Below, one piece after another: positions 1 through 7,673 of a stretch of DNA of 12,510 bases. Each line of letters starts with the position of its first letter. Position 1 is the stretch's first letter. The notes under the pieces are model-generated. The model searched no databases, was not told the origin of the DNA, and was given only the letters and a program-made list of their open reading frames with translations. A program made the translations under genes and the position numbers. This stretch comes from Acidobacteriota bacterium (GTDB lineage Bacteria > Acidobacteriota > Vicinamibacteria > Vicinamibacterales > SCN-69-37), in contig JANLHE010000384.1 in assembly GCA_024653875.1 (NCBI GenBank), positions 1 through 12,510 on the forward strand, in the 5' to 3' direction.

Positions 1-837
1 ATGCCCATGCTGTTGGTGCTGCTGGTGCTGCTGGTCGTCCGCGCGGTCACGCTGCCAGGGGCCGACGCCGGACTCGCGTACTACCTGAACCCGGACTTCT
101 CGAAACTGGACTTCCGTGTGTTCAATTCGGCGCTCGGGCAGGCGTTTTTTTCGCTGAGCCTCGGCATGGGCGCGATGATCACCTACGGCAGTTACCTGTC
201 GAAGGGCGAAAACATGGCCCGAGCCGCGATGTGGGTCGTCGTGGTCGACACCCTGGTGGCGCTGATGGCCGGACTCATCATCTTTCCGGCGGGCTTCAGC
301 CTCGCCGGGTTTGATCCGAGCAGTTCGGGTCCCGGCCTGATCTTCGTCGTGCTGCCGCAGCTGTTTGCGACCATGCCGGGCGGCCATCTGGTGGGCGCGG
401 CGTTCTTCGTCATGCTGACGCTGGCCGCCATCACGTCGACCATCTCGCTGCTGGAAGTCCCCACCGCGCACCTCATCGACTCACACGGCTGGACGCGCAA
501 GTCGGCCGTGATGGCCCTGACGGCCATCACCTTCGCGCTCGCGATTCCCTCCGCGTTGTCGCAGGGCGCCTCGCCGTTCTTTTCAAGTCTGCCCGGCGTC
601 GACATGGGGTTCCTCGACCTGATGGCCATCATGTGGAATGACTTCGCCCTGCCAGTCGGCGGCTTCCTGCTGGCCATCTTCGTGGGCCATGTGTGGCGGA
701 CCGACAAGGCGCTTGAAGAACTCAACACCGGCGGGCGCATGCCCGGCGCGGCCCTGTGGAGCTTTCTCATCCGATGGGTGTGTCCCCTGGCCATCGGCCT
801 CATCATCTTCTTCACCGCGCAGAATTTGCTGCGCTAG
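1..837 (+). CDS. Sodium-dependent amino-acid transporter, NSS/SNF family (5' end outside window)
   Basis: Inner-membrane Na+-coupled symporter, probably for an amino acid; the substrate cannot be told from this fragment. The 278 visible residues match the C-terminal part of the NSS fold, from about TM5 onward. Residues 4-19 are a hydrophobic helix ending in TLPGA, followed by YYLNPDFSKL. Residues 46-66 hold the hallmark FFSLSLGMGAMITYGSYLS (TM6-TM7), and residues 134-152 hold FFVMLTLAAITSTISLLEV (TM8, the region that lines the Na2 site). About four further hydrophobic segments follow, up to residue 272. NSS proteins are usually 440-500 residues, so about 170-200 residues lie to the left of the window; the ATG at position 1 is not claimed as the start. 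It reads in the same direction as the AGCS gene 61 bases downstream and may be co-transcribed with it. Its last codons are duplicated in that gap. Confidence 0.9.
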   Translation: MPMLLVLLVLLVVRAVTLPGADAGLAYYLNPDFSKLDFRVFNSALGQAFFSLSLGMGAMITYGSYLSKGENMARAAMWVVVVDTLVALMAGLIIFPAGFSLAGFDPSSSGPGLIFVVLPQLFATMPGGHLVGAAFFVMLTLAAITSTISLLEVPTAHLIDSHGWTRKSAVMALTAITFALAIPSALSQGASPFFSSLPGVDMGFLDLMAIMWNDFALPVGGFLLAIFVGHVWRTDKALEELNTGGRMPGAALWSFLIRWVCPLAIGLIIFFTAQNLLR

Positions 838-867
838 GTTTTTCACCGCGCAGGACCTGCTGCGCTG
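811..867 (+). repeat. Imperfect duplication of the 3' end of the NSS gene
   Basis: Bases 811-836 (ttcaccgcgcagaatttgct followed by gcgcta) recur at 842-867 with 22 of 26 identities, offset by 31 bases. The first copy encodes the transporter's C-terminus FTAQNLLR and its stop. The second copy, just after the stop, would encode FTAQDLLR and a TGA. It looks like a remnant of a tandem duplication or of an old 3' end replaced by recombination. Confidence 0.7.
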
Positions 868-898
868 ACGCTCCGCACTCACGAACCGAGGATTGTCC

Positions 899-2338
899 AT
901 GAACTTGACGCAACTGACCGACTGGATTCTTTCGATCGACAGCCAGGTGTGGCAGCCCTTCGCGATGCCGCTCATTCTCGTCATCGTCGGCGGGCTGCTG
1001 ACCGTTGCCACGGGGTTCGTGCAGATTCGGCGATTCCCGGTCGCGCTGCGCATGGTGATGAAGGGCGCCTTCGCCAAGGAAACCAAGGGCTCCAAGACCA
1101 TCACGCCATTCCAGGCCCTGTCCACGGCGCTGGCCTCCACGGTCGGCAACGGCAACATCGGCGGTGTGGCGACGGCGATCCTCATCGGCGGCCCCGGCGC
1201 GGTGTTCTGGATGTGGGTGTGTGCCACTGTCGGGATGGCCACGAAGTACGCGGAAGCGGTGCTCGGCGTCCATTACAGGGTCACGCGTGAAAACGGCGAG
1301 CTGGCGAGCGGCCCGATGTACTACATCACGCGGGGCCTGGGGAACAACGGCCTGGGCAAGACGCTGGCATGGATGTTCGCGTTCTTTGGCGTGGCGACGG
1401 CCCTGTTTGGCACCGGCAACATGGCGCAGTCCAACACCGTGGCGCGCACGTTCGTCGAGGCCGTGCGGGTGACGACCGGCTCGACCATTGCCCTCTGGAT
1501 TCCGGGTGTCCTGATCACGATTTCCGTGGGCCTGGTGCTGCTGGGCGGCATCAAGCGCATCGCGCACGTCGCCGAAAAAATGGTGCCGAGCATGATCGTG
1601 CTGTACGTCGTCGCCAGCGTGGCGTATATCGTCATCAATGCCGGCCAGTTACCGCATGTGTTCGCGCTGATCTTCCAGGAGGCCTTCTCGCCGACCGCGG
1701 CCGTGGGCGGCTTCGCGGGTGCGACGGTCGCGCAGTCGATCGCCGCCGGCGTCAGCCGCGGCGTGCTCTCCAATGAAGCGGGGCTGGGCAGTGCATCGAT
1801 GGCGCACGGCATCGCCGACGTGAAGCACCCGGCCGAACAGGGGGTCGTCGGCGTGTTCGAGGTGTTTATCGACACGATTGTCGTCTGTTCGATGACCGCG
1901 TTCGTGATTCTGTCGTCAGGGCTGTGGACGGACGGGGCGTATCAGAGCGCCTCGGGAGACCTCACCGCAGCCGCCATGAGCACCACCATCCCAGGCGCCA
2001 CGATCATCGTGGCGATCTGCTCGTTCCTGTTTGGATTCTCGACGCTGATCGGCTGGTGCTACTACGGTGAAAAGTGCTTCGAGTACATCTTCGGCTCGGC
2101 CTACACGAAGGTCTACCGCGTGGTCTTCACGCTGCTGATCATGGTGGGCGCGGTGGTCTCCGTGCCGCTGGTCTGGGCCATCGGCACGCTGCTCAACGGC
2201 TTCATGGCGTTCCCGAACCTGATCGGCCTCTTCCTGCTGCTGGGAGTCGTGCGGAAGATCACTGCCGACTACTTCACCGGCACCGGCAAAGACTACGCGG
2301 TGACGCATCCGACCACCGGAGCGCGCATCGGAAATTAG
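899..2338 (+). CDS. Alanine/glycine:cation symporter family protein (AGCS, sodium:alanine symporter)
   Basis: Inner-membrane Na+ (or H+) symporter for alanine or glycine; 479 residues is a normal family length. Family features: STVGNGNIGGVATAI at residues 80-94, GGPGAVFWMW at 97-106, the GPMYYITRGLG block at 138-148, and the conserved SNEAGLGSASMAHG at 291-304. About ten hydrophobic segments spread over the length, including 22-40, 154-172, 201-217, 231-247, 321-340, 366-384, 406-425 and 440-451. I chose ATG 899 because GAGGA at 888-892 stands six bases upstream; the in-frame TTG at 893 would add only two residues and overlap the spacer. It lies downstream of the NSS transporter on the same strand, so the pair looks like an amino-acid uptake unit. 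It ends 67 bases before the convergent thiE. The exact substrate is unknown. Confidence 0.93.
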   Translation: MNLTQLTDWILSIDSQVWQPFAMPLILVIVGGLLTVATGFVQIRRFPVALRMVMKGAFAKETKGSKTITPFQALSTALASTVGNGNIGGVATAILIGGPGAVFWMWVCATVGMATKYAEAVLGVHYRVTRENGELASGPMYYITRGLGNNGLGKTLAWMFAFFGVATALFGTGNMAQSNTVARTFVEAVRVTTGSTIALWIPGVLITISVGLVLLGGIKRIAHVAEKMVPSMIVLYVVASVAYIVINAGQLPHVFALIFQEAFSPTAAVGGFAGATVAQSIAAGVSRGVLSNEAGLGSASMAHGIADVKHPAEQGVVGVFEVFIDTIVVCSMTAFVILSSGLWTDGAYQSASGDLTAAAMSTTIPGATIIVAICSFLFGFSTLIGWCYYGEKCFEYIFGSAYTKVYRVVFTLLIMVGAVVSVPLVWAIGTLLNGFMAFPNLIGLFLLLGVVRKITADYFTGTGKDYAVTHPTTGARIGN

Positions 2339-2366
2339 GACGTTCCCCACTTGAGCGTGATCGTAT

Positions 2367-2422
2367 GGAGGTCCCGGGCTTGAGCCCGGGACACGCGGCA
2401 CGGGCTCAAGCCCGTGCCCTCC
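2367..2422. repeat. REPIN-like pair of inverted palindromes between convergent genes
   Basis: Two hairpins stand head to head. The left one is 2371-2392, arms GTCCCGGGCT/AGCCCGGGAC around TG. The right one is 2397-2418, arms GGCACGGGCT/AGCCCGTGCC around CA. Each is preceded on its outer side by GGAGG (2367-2371, and as CCTCC at 2418-2422). Reading the right copy on the - strand, both follow the pattern GGAGGNCNCGGGCTTGAGCCCGNG. Two inverted REP units with shared flanks is the layout of a REPIN, a non-autonomous element mobilised by a RAYT transposase. No transposase is in the window. The stem-loops sit between convergent genes and could also block readthrough from both sides, though no T-tract follows them. 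The right half overlaps the thiE 3' end. Confidence 0.8.
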
Positions 2423-3106
2423 AAACGGCGGCTGCGTGCATCCACTCACGGGCGCGGGCCTCGAGCCCGCGCCCGTCCGGTGCGTCCAGCAGGTCCGAAA
2501 CCACGGCCAGCGAGTCGGCCCCCGCCGCGTGGACGTCGGCGGCCCGGTCCCGCGTGATCCCGCCAATGGCCACCAGCGGCACGCCGGCCGCATGCGCGGC
2601 TCCTGCCGCGCGGCGCACGGCCTCCAATCCGACCGCCTCGTACCCCGTGTCCTTCGTGCGGGTGCCGTAAACGGGCCCGATGGCCACATAGGACACCGCC
2701 TCGCGCAGCGCGTCGGCCATCTGGGCCTGGGTGTGCGTGGAGAGTCCGACGATGGCCGACGGCCCGACCACCAGGCGCGCGTCGGCCACGCAAAGGTCGT
2801 CCTGGCCCACGTGGACGCCGTCGGCGCCGCACAGCACCGCGATGTCCGCCCGGTCGTTGATGATGAGCCGCGCCCCGGCGGCGCGACACAAGGCCGCGCA
2901 CGCGTCCGCCACTGTGAGGAAGGCGCCGGACGGAAGGGATTTGGCCCGCAGCTGAATGAGGCGCACGCCGCCGGCCAGCCAGGCGGCGCAGACGTCACCG
3001 GGCGCCCACGCGCGCGCGGTGACCGCGTCGATGTCGAGGATGGCGTACAGCGGGGGCAACGCCGGTCGGGCCGACGCCCGGACGCTCCGTTCCGGGCCGT
3101 GGTCCA

Positions 3107-3107
<1 letters not shown>
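2406..3107 (-). CDS. thiE: Thiamine phosphate synthase
   Basis: Joins HMP-pyrophosphate and thiazole phosphate to make thiamine phosphate, in the cytoplasm; a TIM-barrel enzyme. The 233 residues carry the expected motifs in order: QLRAK at 52-56 (pyrophosphate binding), INDRADIA at 83-90, GADGVHVGQDDL at 94-105, GLSTHT at 121-126, GPVYGTRTK at 144-152, VAIGGI at 179-184 and AVVSDLL at 201-207. In this last one Asp205 stands where many homologues have a small residue. The start is ATG 3107-3105, overlapping the accC stop by one base (TAATG), so translation is probably coupled. Longer in-frame starts would run through accC and are rejected. The last residues (VWRARA) and the TGA are encoded inside the REPIN-like element, and a further GC hairpin (2448-2476) lies in codons near residue 211-220. 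The C-terminus has thus probably been remodelled by repeat insertion; the catalytic barrel looks complete. Confidence 0.93.
2448..2476. repeat. GC-rich hairpin inside the thiE 3' coding region
   Basis: Perfect 12-base arms, ACGGGCGCGGGC (2448-2459) and GCCCGCGCCCGT (2465-2476), enclose CTCGA. It codes in thiE for the segment around TGRGLEARARE. The layout (GGGC, short loop, GCCC) recalls the nearby palindromes but the loop and flanks differ, so membership of that family is uncertain. It lies 26 bases from the REPIN-like element. Confidence 0.6.
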
Positions 3108-4486
<1,379 letters not shown>

Positions 4487-4498
4487 GCGGGACCGGGG

Positions 4499-4963
4499 TT
4501 AACCCACCTTCACGGCGAACAGGCGATCCCCGAACTGGACCGGCTGCCCGTTCTCGACGTAGACGGCCGCGATCTCGCCGTCACACTCGCACTCGATCTC
4601 GTTCATCAGCTTCATCGCTTCGATGATGCAGAGCACCTGGCCCTTCGTCACGGCGGTGCCCACCTCGACAAACGGCTTGGCGCCCGGTTCGGCCGATCGG
4701 TACAGGGTGCCCACAATCGGGGCCTTGATGACGGCCAGCGGCACGCCCTCGTCCACCACCACGGCCGCGGCGGGGACCGGAGCCGGCGCGGGCGCAGCCA
4801 CGGGCGCGGCCACGGGCGCGGCGGCCGGGGCGGTGCCCGCCAGCACGTACTCGCGCCCCGCCTTCCGGATGCGGACCTTGAGCCCGTCCCGCTCCAACTC
4901 AAACTCCGCAAGGTCGTGCTCGCGGACCAGTTCCAGAATGTCTTTGATATCGTCGAGATTCAT
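4499..4963 (-). CDS. accB: Biotin carboxyl carrier protein of acetyl-CoA carboxylase
   Basis: Carries biotin between biotin carboxylase and the carboxyltransferase. 154 residues, the usual size. It has an N-terminal helical segment with MNLDDIKDILELVREHDL (1-18), then a mobile Ala/Pro linker (about 44-68), then the biotinyl domain (about 76-154). The biotin site is EAMKLMNEI, with Lys118 as the attachment residue. The domain also has APIVGTLY at 81-88 and the GDRLFAV end. ATG 4963-4961 lies four bases after the peptidase stop and directly upstream of accC, the standard accB-accC pair. The linker DNA contains a 12-base tandem repeat (4797-4820), so its length may vary between strains. Confidence 0.97.
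   Translation of the reverse strand: MNLDDIKDILELVREHDLAEFELERDGLKVRIRKAGREYVLAGTAPAAAPVAAPVAAPAPAPVPAAAVVVDEGVPLAVIKAPIVGTLYRSAEPGAKPFVEVGTAVTKGQVLCIIEAMKLMNEIECECDGEIAAVYVENGQPVQFGDRLFAVKVG
4797..4820. repeat. 12-base tandem repeat in the AccB Ala/Pro linker
   Basis: gccacgggcgcg occurs twice back to back (4797-4808 and 4809-4820). Each copy adds four residues of the Ala-Pro-Val linker (APVA on the - strand), so slippage here would change linker length without breaking the frame. Confidence 0.7.
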
Positions 4964-4967
4964 AACG

Positions 4968-6077
4968 TCAGACGGTCAGCAAATCGCGTGGTCCGGGCGT
5001 GAGGAGGTCGATGCCTGTATCGGTGACCAGCACATCGTCCTCCAGCCTGGCCCCGCCGATGCCCGGCACGTAGGCGCCCGGTTCGACGGTGCAGACCATG
5101 CCTGCCAGGAGTCGTTCCTCGGGGCCAGCCAGGCGCGACAGTCGCGGCGCCTCGTGGACCTCAAGTCCGAGCCCATGGCCGGTCCCATGAACAAAGGCAG
5201 CTCCAAGTCCCTGTGCGTCAAGCACCTGCCGAGCTGCCGTATCAACGGCACCGGCGGCCACGCCGGCGCAAATCACGTCCAAAGCTGCCTGCTGGGCTTC
5301 CCGCACCGCGCGGTACAGGCCCTGTGCCTGATCCCCGACCCTGCCGACAGCGGCCATCCGGGTCAAGTCCACGCAGTATCCTTCCAAGACCCCGCCGAAG
5401 TCCAGCACCACCAGGTCCCCCGCCGCCAGCCGCCGATCACCCGGCCGGGCGTGGGGATGGGCCGAATGCGGCCCCCCGGCGACAATCGTGTCGAAGGCGG
5501 GGCGTGAAAATCCGGCCCGTTCCAGGCCCCGGTTGATGTCGGCCGCCACTTCGCGCTCCGTGCGGCCGGCGGCGACCCACTCCCCCAGGCGTCCCGCCAC
5601 GCCCACCAGCGCGCGTCCGGCGCGCCGGAAGACGGCAATCTCGGTCGCATCCTTGATCAGTCGAAGGGGCTCCACCAGGTCGCCCGGGCCCTGCCAGTCC
5701 GACGGCAGTGCCGCCTGCCAGCGGCGCAGGGTGGACACCGTGACGTGCTCGGCTTCACACGCGATCCGGCGGGCGCCAAACCCGGCCAGGACAGCCGTCA
5801 TCGCCGCGTCGTAGGTCGAATCAACGGGCGCGACCCTGACCTGCCGTGCCAGGGCTCCGCGTTCGCGCGCCTCGGCCGCCACCGTCGTGTACCGCCCGTC
5901 CAGGATCAGCACGTCCTCGTCCGGACTCTGCAGGAGCAGTCCGGCCGACCCGTAAAACCCGGTCAGGTAGGCGATGTTCGTCGCGGACGAAATCACGCAG
6001 GCGTCACGAGTGTGGGCCTGCCATCGGTCTCGAAGCCCGGCCAGCCGCGCGGACCAGTCTGGATGTGCGTCAGTCAC
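4968..6077 (-). CDS. M24 family metallopeptidase, Xaa-Pro aminopeptidase/dipeptidase type
   Basis: Cytoplasmic metallopeptidase cleaving N-terminal residues before proline. 369 residues match the two-domain bacterial form: a creatinase-like N-terminal domain (about 8-130) and a pita-bread catalytic domain (about 140-369). All five metal ligands are visible: Asp226 (VVLDFGG), Asp237 (VDLTRM), His301 (HGTGHGLGLEVHE), Glu332 (TVEPGAY) and Glu346 (ARLEDDVLV). His209 in PHARPG is the conserved substrate-side histidine. The start is GTG 6077-6075, directly abutting the TGA of the TPR gene, so coupling is likely; a nearby ATG at 6081 is out of frame. Four bases separate it from accB. In many bacteria this peptidase is followed by efp and then accB-accC; efp is absent here. 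PepP-like and PepQ-like proteins are hard to separate, so no symbol is given. Confidence 0.93.
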   Translation of the reverse strand: MTDAHPDWSARLAGLRDRWQAHTRDACVISSATNIAYLTGFYGSAGLLLQSPDEDVLILDGRYTTVAAEARERGALARQVRVAPVDSTYDAAMTAVLAGFGARRIACEAEHVTVSTLRRWQAALPSDWQGPGDLVEPLRLIKDATEIAVFRRAGRALVGVAGRLGEWVAAGRTEREVAADINRGLERAGFSRPAFDTIVAGGPHSAHPHARPGDRRLAAGDLVVLDFGGVLEGYCVDLTRMAAVGRVGDQAQGLYRAVREAQQAALDVICAGVAAGAVDTAARQVLDAQGLGAAFVHGTGHGLGLEVHEAPRLSRLAGPEERLLAGMVCTVEPGAYVPGIGGARLEDDVLVTDTGIDLLTPGPRDLLTV

Positions 6078-6581
6078 TCATGCGCATTCTGTCAGACCCT
6101 CGGACCGCCGGGCCTCCACGCGCGCAAGCCATCGCTCCAACTGGAAGACGGCCGCGGACTCAAGTGTCTCGAGCGTCTCCGGCGCCTCGAGCGTGTCGAA
6201 GGACTCGAGCGGGTCCGCCGCCACGAAGGGATCGAGGTCGTCCAGGGAGTCGAGCGCACCAGGCGCCGCCGAGGGCGCCGGTGGCGGATTGTCGTCGGCA
6301 GGGTCGCCGGCCGGATCTGCATCCTCGTACTCCTGAAACCCGTCGCTGTCGTGCAGGGTGTGCAACTTGGCGAGCCCCCGGATGGCGGCCAGGTTGTCCG
6401 GCGCCTGGCCGCGGACGGCTTCGAATTCCTGTTGTGCGTCGCTCAGCTTGCCGAGGTCGAGCAACGCCCAGCCCAACGTCACGCGCGCGGACAGATGCCC
6501 GGGGAACCGAATCAACGCATCGCGGCACATGTCCACCGCCGCGGCGGGGTTTCCGGCTCGTCGAAAGGATTCTGCAGTCAT
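6078..6581 (-). CDS. Small TPR-repeat protein with acidic tail
   Basis: 167 residues, no signal peptide, so probably cytoplasmic. Residues 1-75 form about two and a half TPR helical hairpins: the first ends at FPGH (26-29), the second covers LSARVTLGWALLDLG and the following helix to APDN (60-63), and a half repeat is AAIRGLAKLHTL. Residues 78-143 are a disordered, strongly acidic stretch rich in Asp, Glu, Pro and Ala, with a three-residue LES/LET periodicity at about 125-142. The end (144-159, including LERWLARVEARR) could be an amphipathic helix and a docking element. It starts at ATG 6581-6579, three bases after the PKD lipoprotein stop, and abuts the peptidase start. It may be an adaptor for the pilus genes upstream, but that rests only on position. 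Confidence 0.8.
   Translation of the reverse strand: MTAESFRRAGNPAAAVDMCRDALIRFPGHLSARVTLGWALLDLGKLSDAQQEFEAVRGQAPDNLAAIRGLAKLHTLHDSDGFQEYEDADPAGDPADDNPPPAPSAAPGALDSLDDLDPFVAADPLESFDTLEAPETLETLESAAVFQLERWLARVEARRSEGLTECA
6159..6212. repeat. Nine-base periodic repeat in the acidic tail of the TPR gene
   Basis: ctcgag occurs at 6168, 6186 and 6204, exactly 18 bases apart. Intervening nonamers (ctcaagtgt, ctccggcgc, gtcgaagga) are diverged copies of ctcgagcgt. On the - strand the units encode three-residue steps of the type LES, FDT, LEA, PET, LET. It appears to be an old 9-base minisatellite that keeps the frame. Confidence 0.65.
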
Positions 6582-6584
6582 GGT

Positions 6585-7595
6585 CTACTCCGTCGGTGCA
6601 AGCGCCGGCAGCGTGACCACCACCGTGCGCGAGGCCACGCCCTTGCGGCCCGTATTGTCGGTGACGGTCAGCACCACCGTGAAGGTGCGCGCCGCCGTGA
6701 ACGTGTGGTGCGCGGCCACGCCCGAGGCCTGGTTGCCGTCGCCGAATTCCCATTCCCAGGACACGATCTGACGGCCGGTGGGCACGGTGGAGGCGGCGGC
6801 ATTGAAGACGATCGGGGTGCCGACGCTCGGGTCCGTCGGCGAGAACGTGAAGACGGCGGTCGGATTGACCGACGCGGTCACCACAAACGGCGTGGGCGCG
6901 GTGGATGCGCTCAGGCCCCGGTCGTCGGTGACGGTGAGCGTGACCTGATACGTGCCGGCCAGTTCGTACGAGTGGCTGCGTTGCCGGCCGGATCCGGTGT
7001 CCCCGTCCCCGAAATTCCACGCATACGAGGCGATTTGTCCATCGTCGCGTGAGGCGCTTGCGTCGAAGAAGACCACGTCGTTTTCAGCGGCCGACGACGG
7101 CGAGGCGAAGAAGCTCGGTTGCGGCGTCCCGTTGGGCGGCAGGATGACGCCGGGACGTGTCAGCAGGAGCGAGACGGTTCTGGCCTGCGCGTTCGCGTAC
7201 TCGGTGCCGATTGGCGTCGCACGAATCGTCAACCACACGTCGTCACTGGCCGAGGCCGGAGGAGGATCCGGCGCCCGGTAGGTTGCCGACGCACGCCCGT
7301 CGCTGCCGGTGGTCAACGTGCGGCTTGACAGTGCACCGAAATCGACGACCTGCCCGTTTGCGAGGATCTCCAGGCGCACCGAGAGTCCGGAAATCGGCAG
7401 CGCATTGTGATCGCGCGCGACAACCTGGATGGTCGATTGCGCCACGCCGTCCTGGCGGATCATGTCCGGCGTCGCGGTCATCGCGAGCGACACGGCAAAC
7501 TCGGACGGTCCGGTGGGTTGCGGGATCGACGCCGGGTCCACACTACACGACGCGCTGGCGATCACCGCGACGGCCCACATCAACGTTCGTTTCAT
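6585..7595 (-). CDS. Lipoprotein with Big-1-like and two PKD domains
   Basis: Probable surface or periplasmic lipoprotein of 336 residues. The N-terminus MKRTLMWAVAVIASASC looks like a short signal peptide with a weak lipobox (SAS before Cys17); Ser18 after the cysteine would allow export to the outer membrane. Residues 36-146 resemble a bacterial Ig-like Big-1 domain: IRQDGVAQSTI, PISGLSVRLEI, then TTGSDGRASATY. Two PKD beta-sandwiches follow. Residues 160-240 hold YAWNFGDGDTGSG and GTYQVTLTVTDD; residues 247-329 hold WEWEFGDGNQASG and FTVVLTVTDN. Such domains serve adhesion or protein contact, and no catalytic motif is seen. ATG 7595-7593 is supported by GAGG at 7604-7601, five bases upstream. 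It lies 78 bases after the preceding lipoprotein gene, the longest gap in the run, and three bases before the TPR gene. Confidence 0.88.
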   Translation of the reverse strand: MKRTLMWAVAVIASASCSVDPASIPQPTGPSEFAVSLAMTATPDMIRQDGVAQSTIQVVARDHNALPISGLSVRLEILANGQVVDFGALSSRTLTTGSDGRASATYRAPDPPPASASDDVWLTIRATPIGTEYANAQARTVSLLLTRPGVILPPNGTPQPSFFASPSSAAENDVVFFDASASRDDGQIASYAWNFGDGDTGSGRQRSHSYELAGTYQVTLTVTDDRGLSASTAPTPFVVTASVNPTAVFTFSPTDPSVGTPIVFNAAASTVPTGRQIVSWEWEFGDGNQASGVAAHHTFTAARTFTVVLTVTDNTGRKGVASRTVVVTLPALAPTE

Positions 7596-7611
7596 GACAA
7601 CCTCATTGCAT

Positions 7612-7641
7612 GTCCCCCGGGGCTAAAGCCCCGGGGCTCCA
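7612..7641. repeat. Third copy of the GGGCTNNAGCCC palindrome family
   Basis: Perfect 10-base arms CCCCGGGGCT (7615-7624) and AGCCCCGGGG (7627-7636) around AA. Read on the - strand it is TGGAG, then CCCCGGGGCTTTAGCCCCGG, which shares the GGAG lead and the CTTNAG core with the two units at 2367-2422. This copy is single and lies between two genes of the - strand run, where it could weaken or tune downstream transcription. No T-tract follows it in either direction. Confidence 0.75.
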
Positions 7642-7652
7642 TCAATCCCGCG

Positions 7653-7672
7653 GACCCCAGGACCCCAGGACC
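7653..7672. repeat. Short tandem repeat of gaccccag
   Basis: The octamer gaccccag occurs at 7653-7660 and 7661-7668, followed by a partial gacc. It fills the gap between the palindrome at 7612-7641 and the end of the upstream lipoprotein gene. No function is evident. Confidence 0.55.
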
Positions 7673-7673
7673 T

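Noticed and set aside
2371..2418. Classical intrinsic terminators
   Set aside because: The hairpins are strong, but no T-run follows on either strand, so they are listed as repeats; a terminator role is only inferred.
5745..7052. 435-codon open frame on the + strand
   Set aside because: Antisense to the peptidase, TPR and PKD genes; composition rich in Arg and Gly with no domain.
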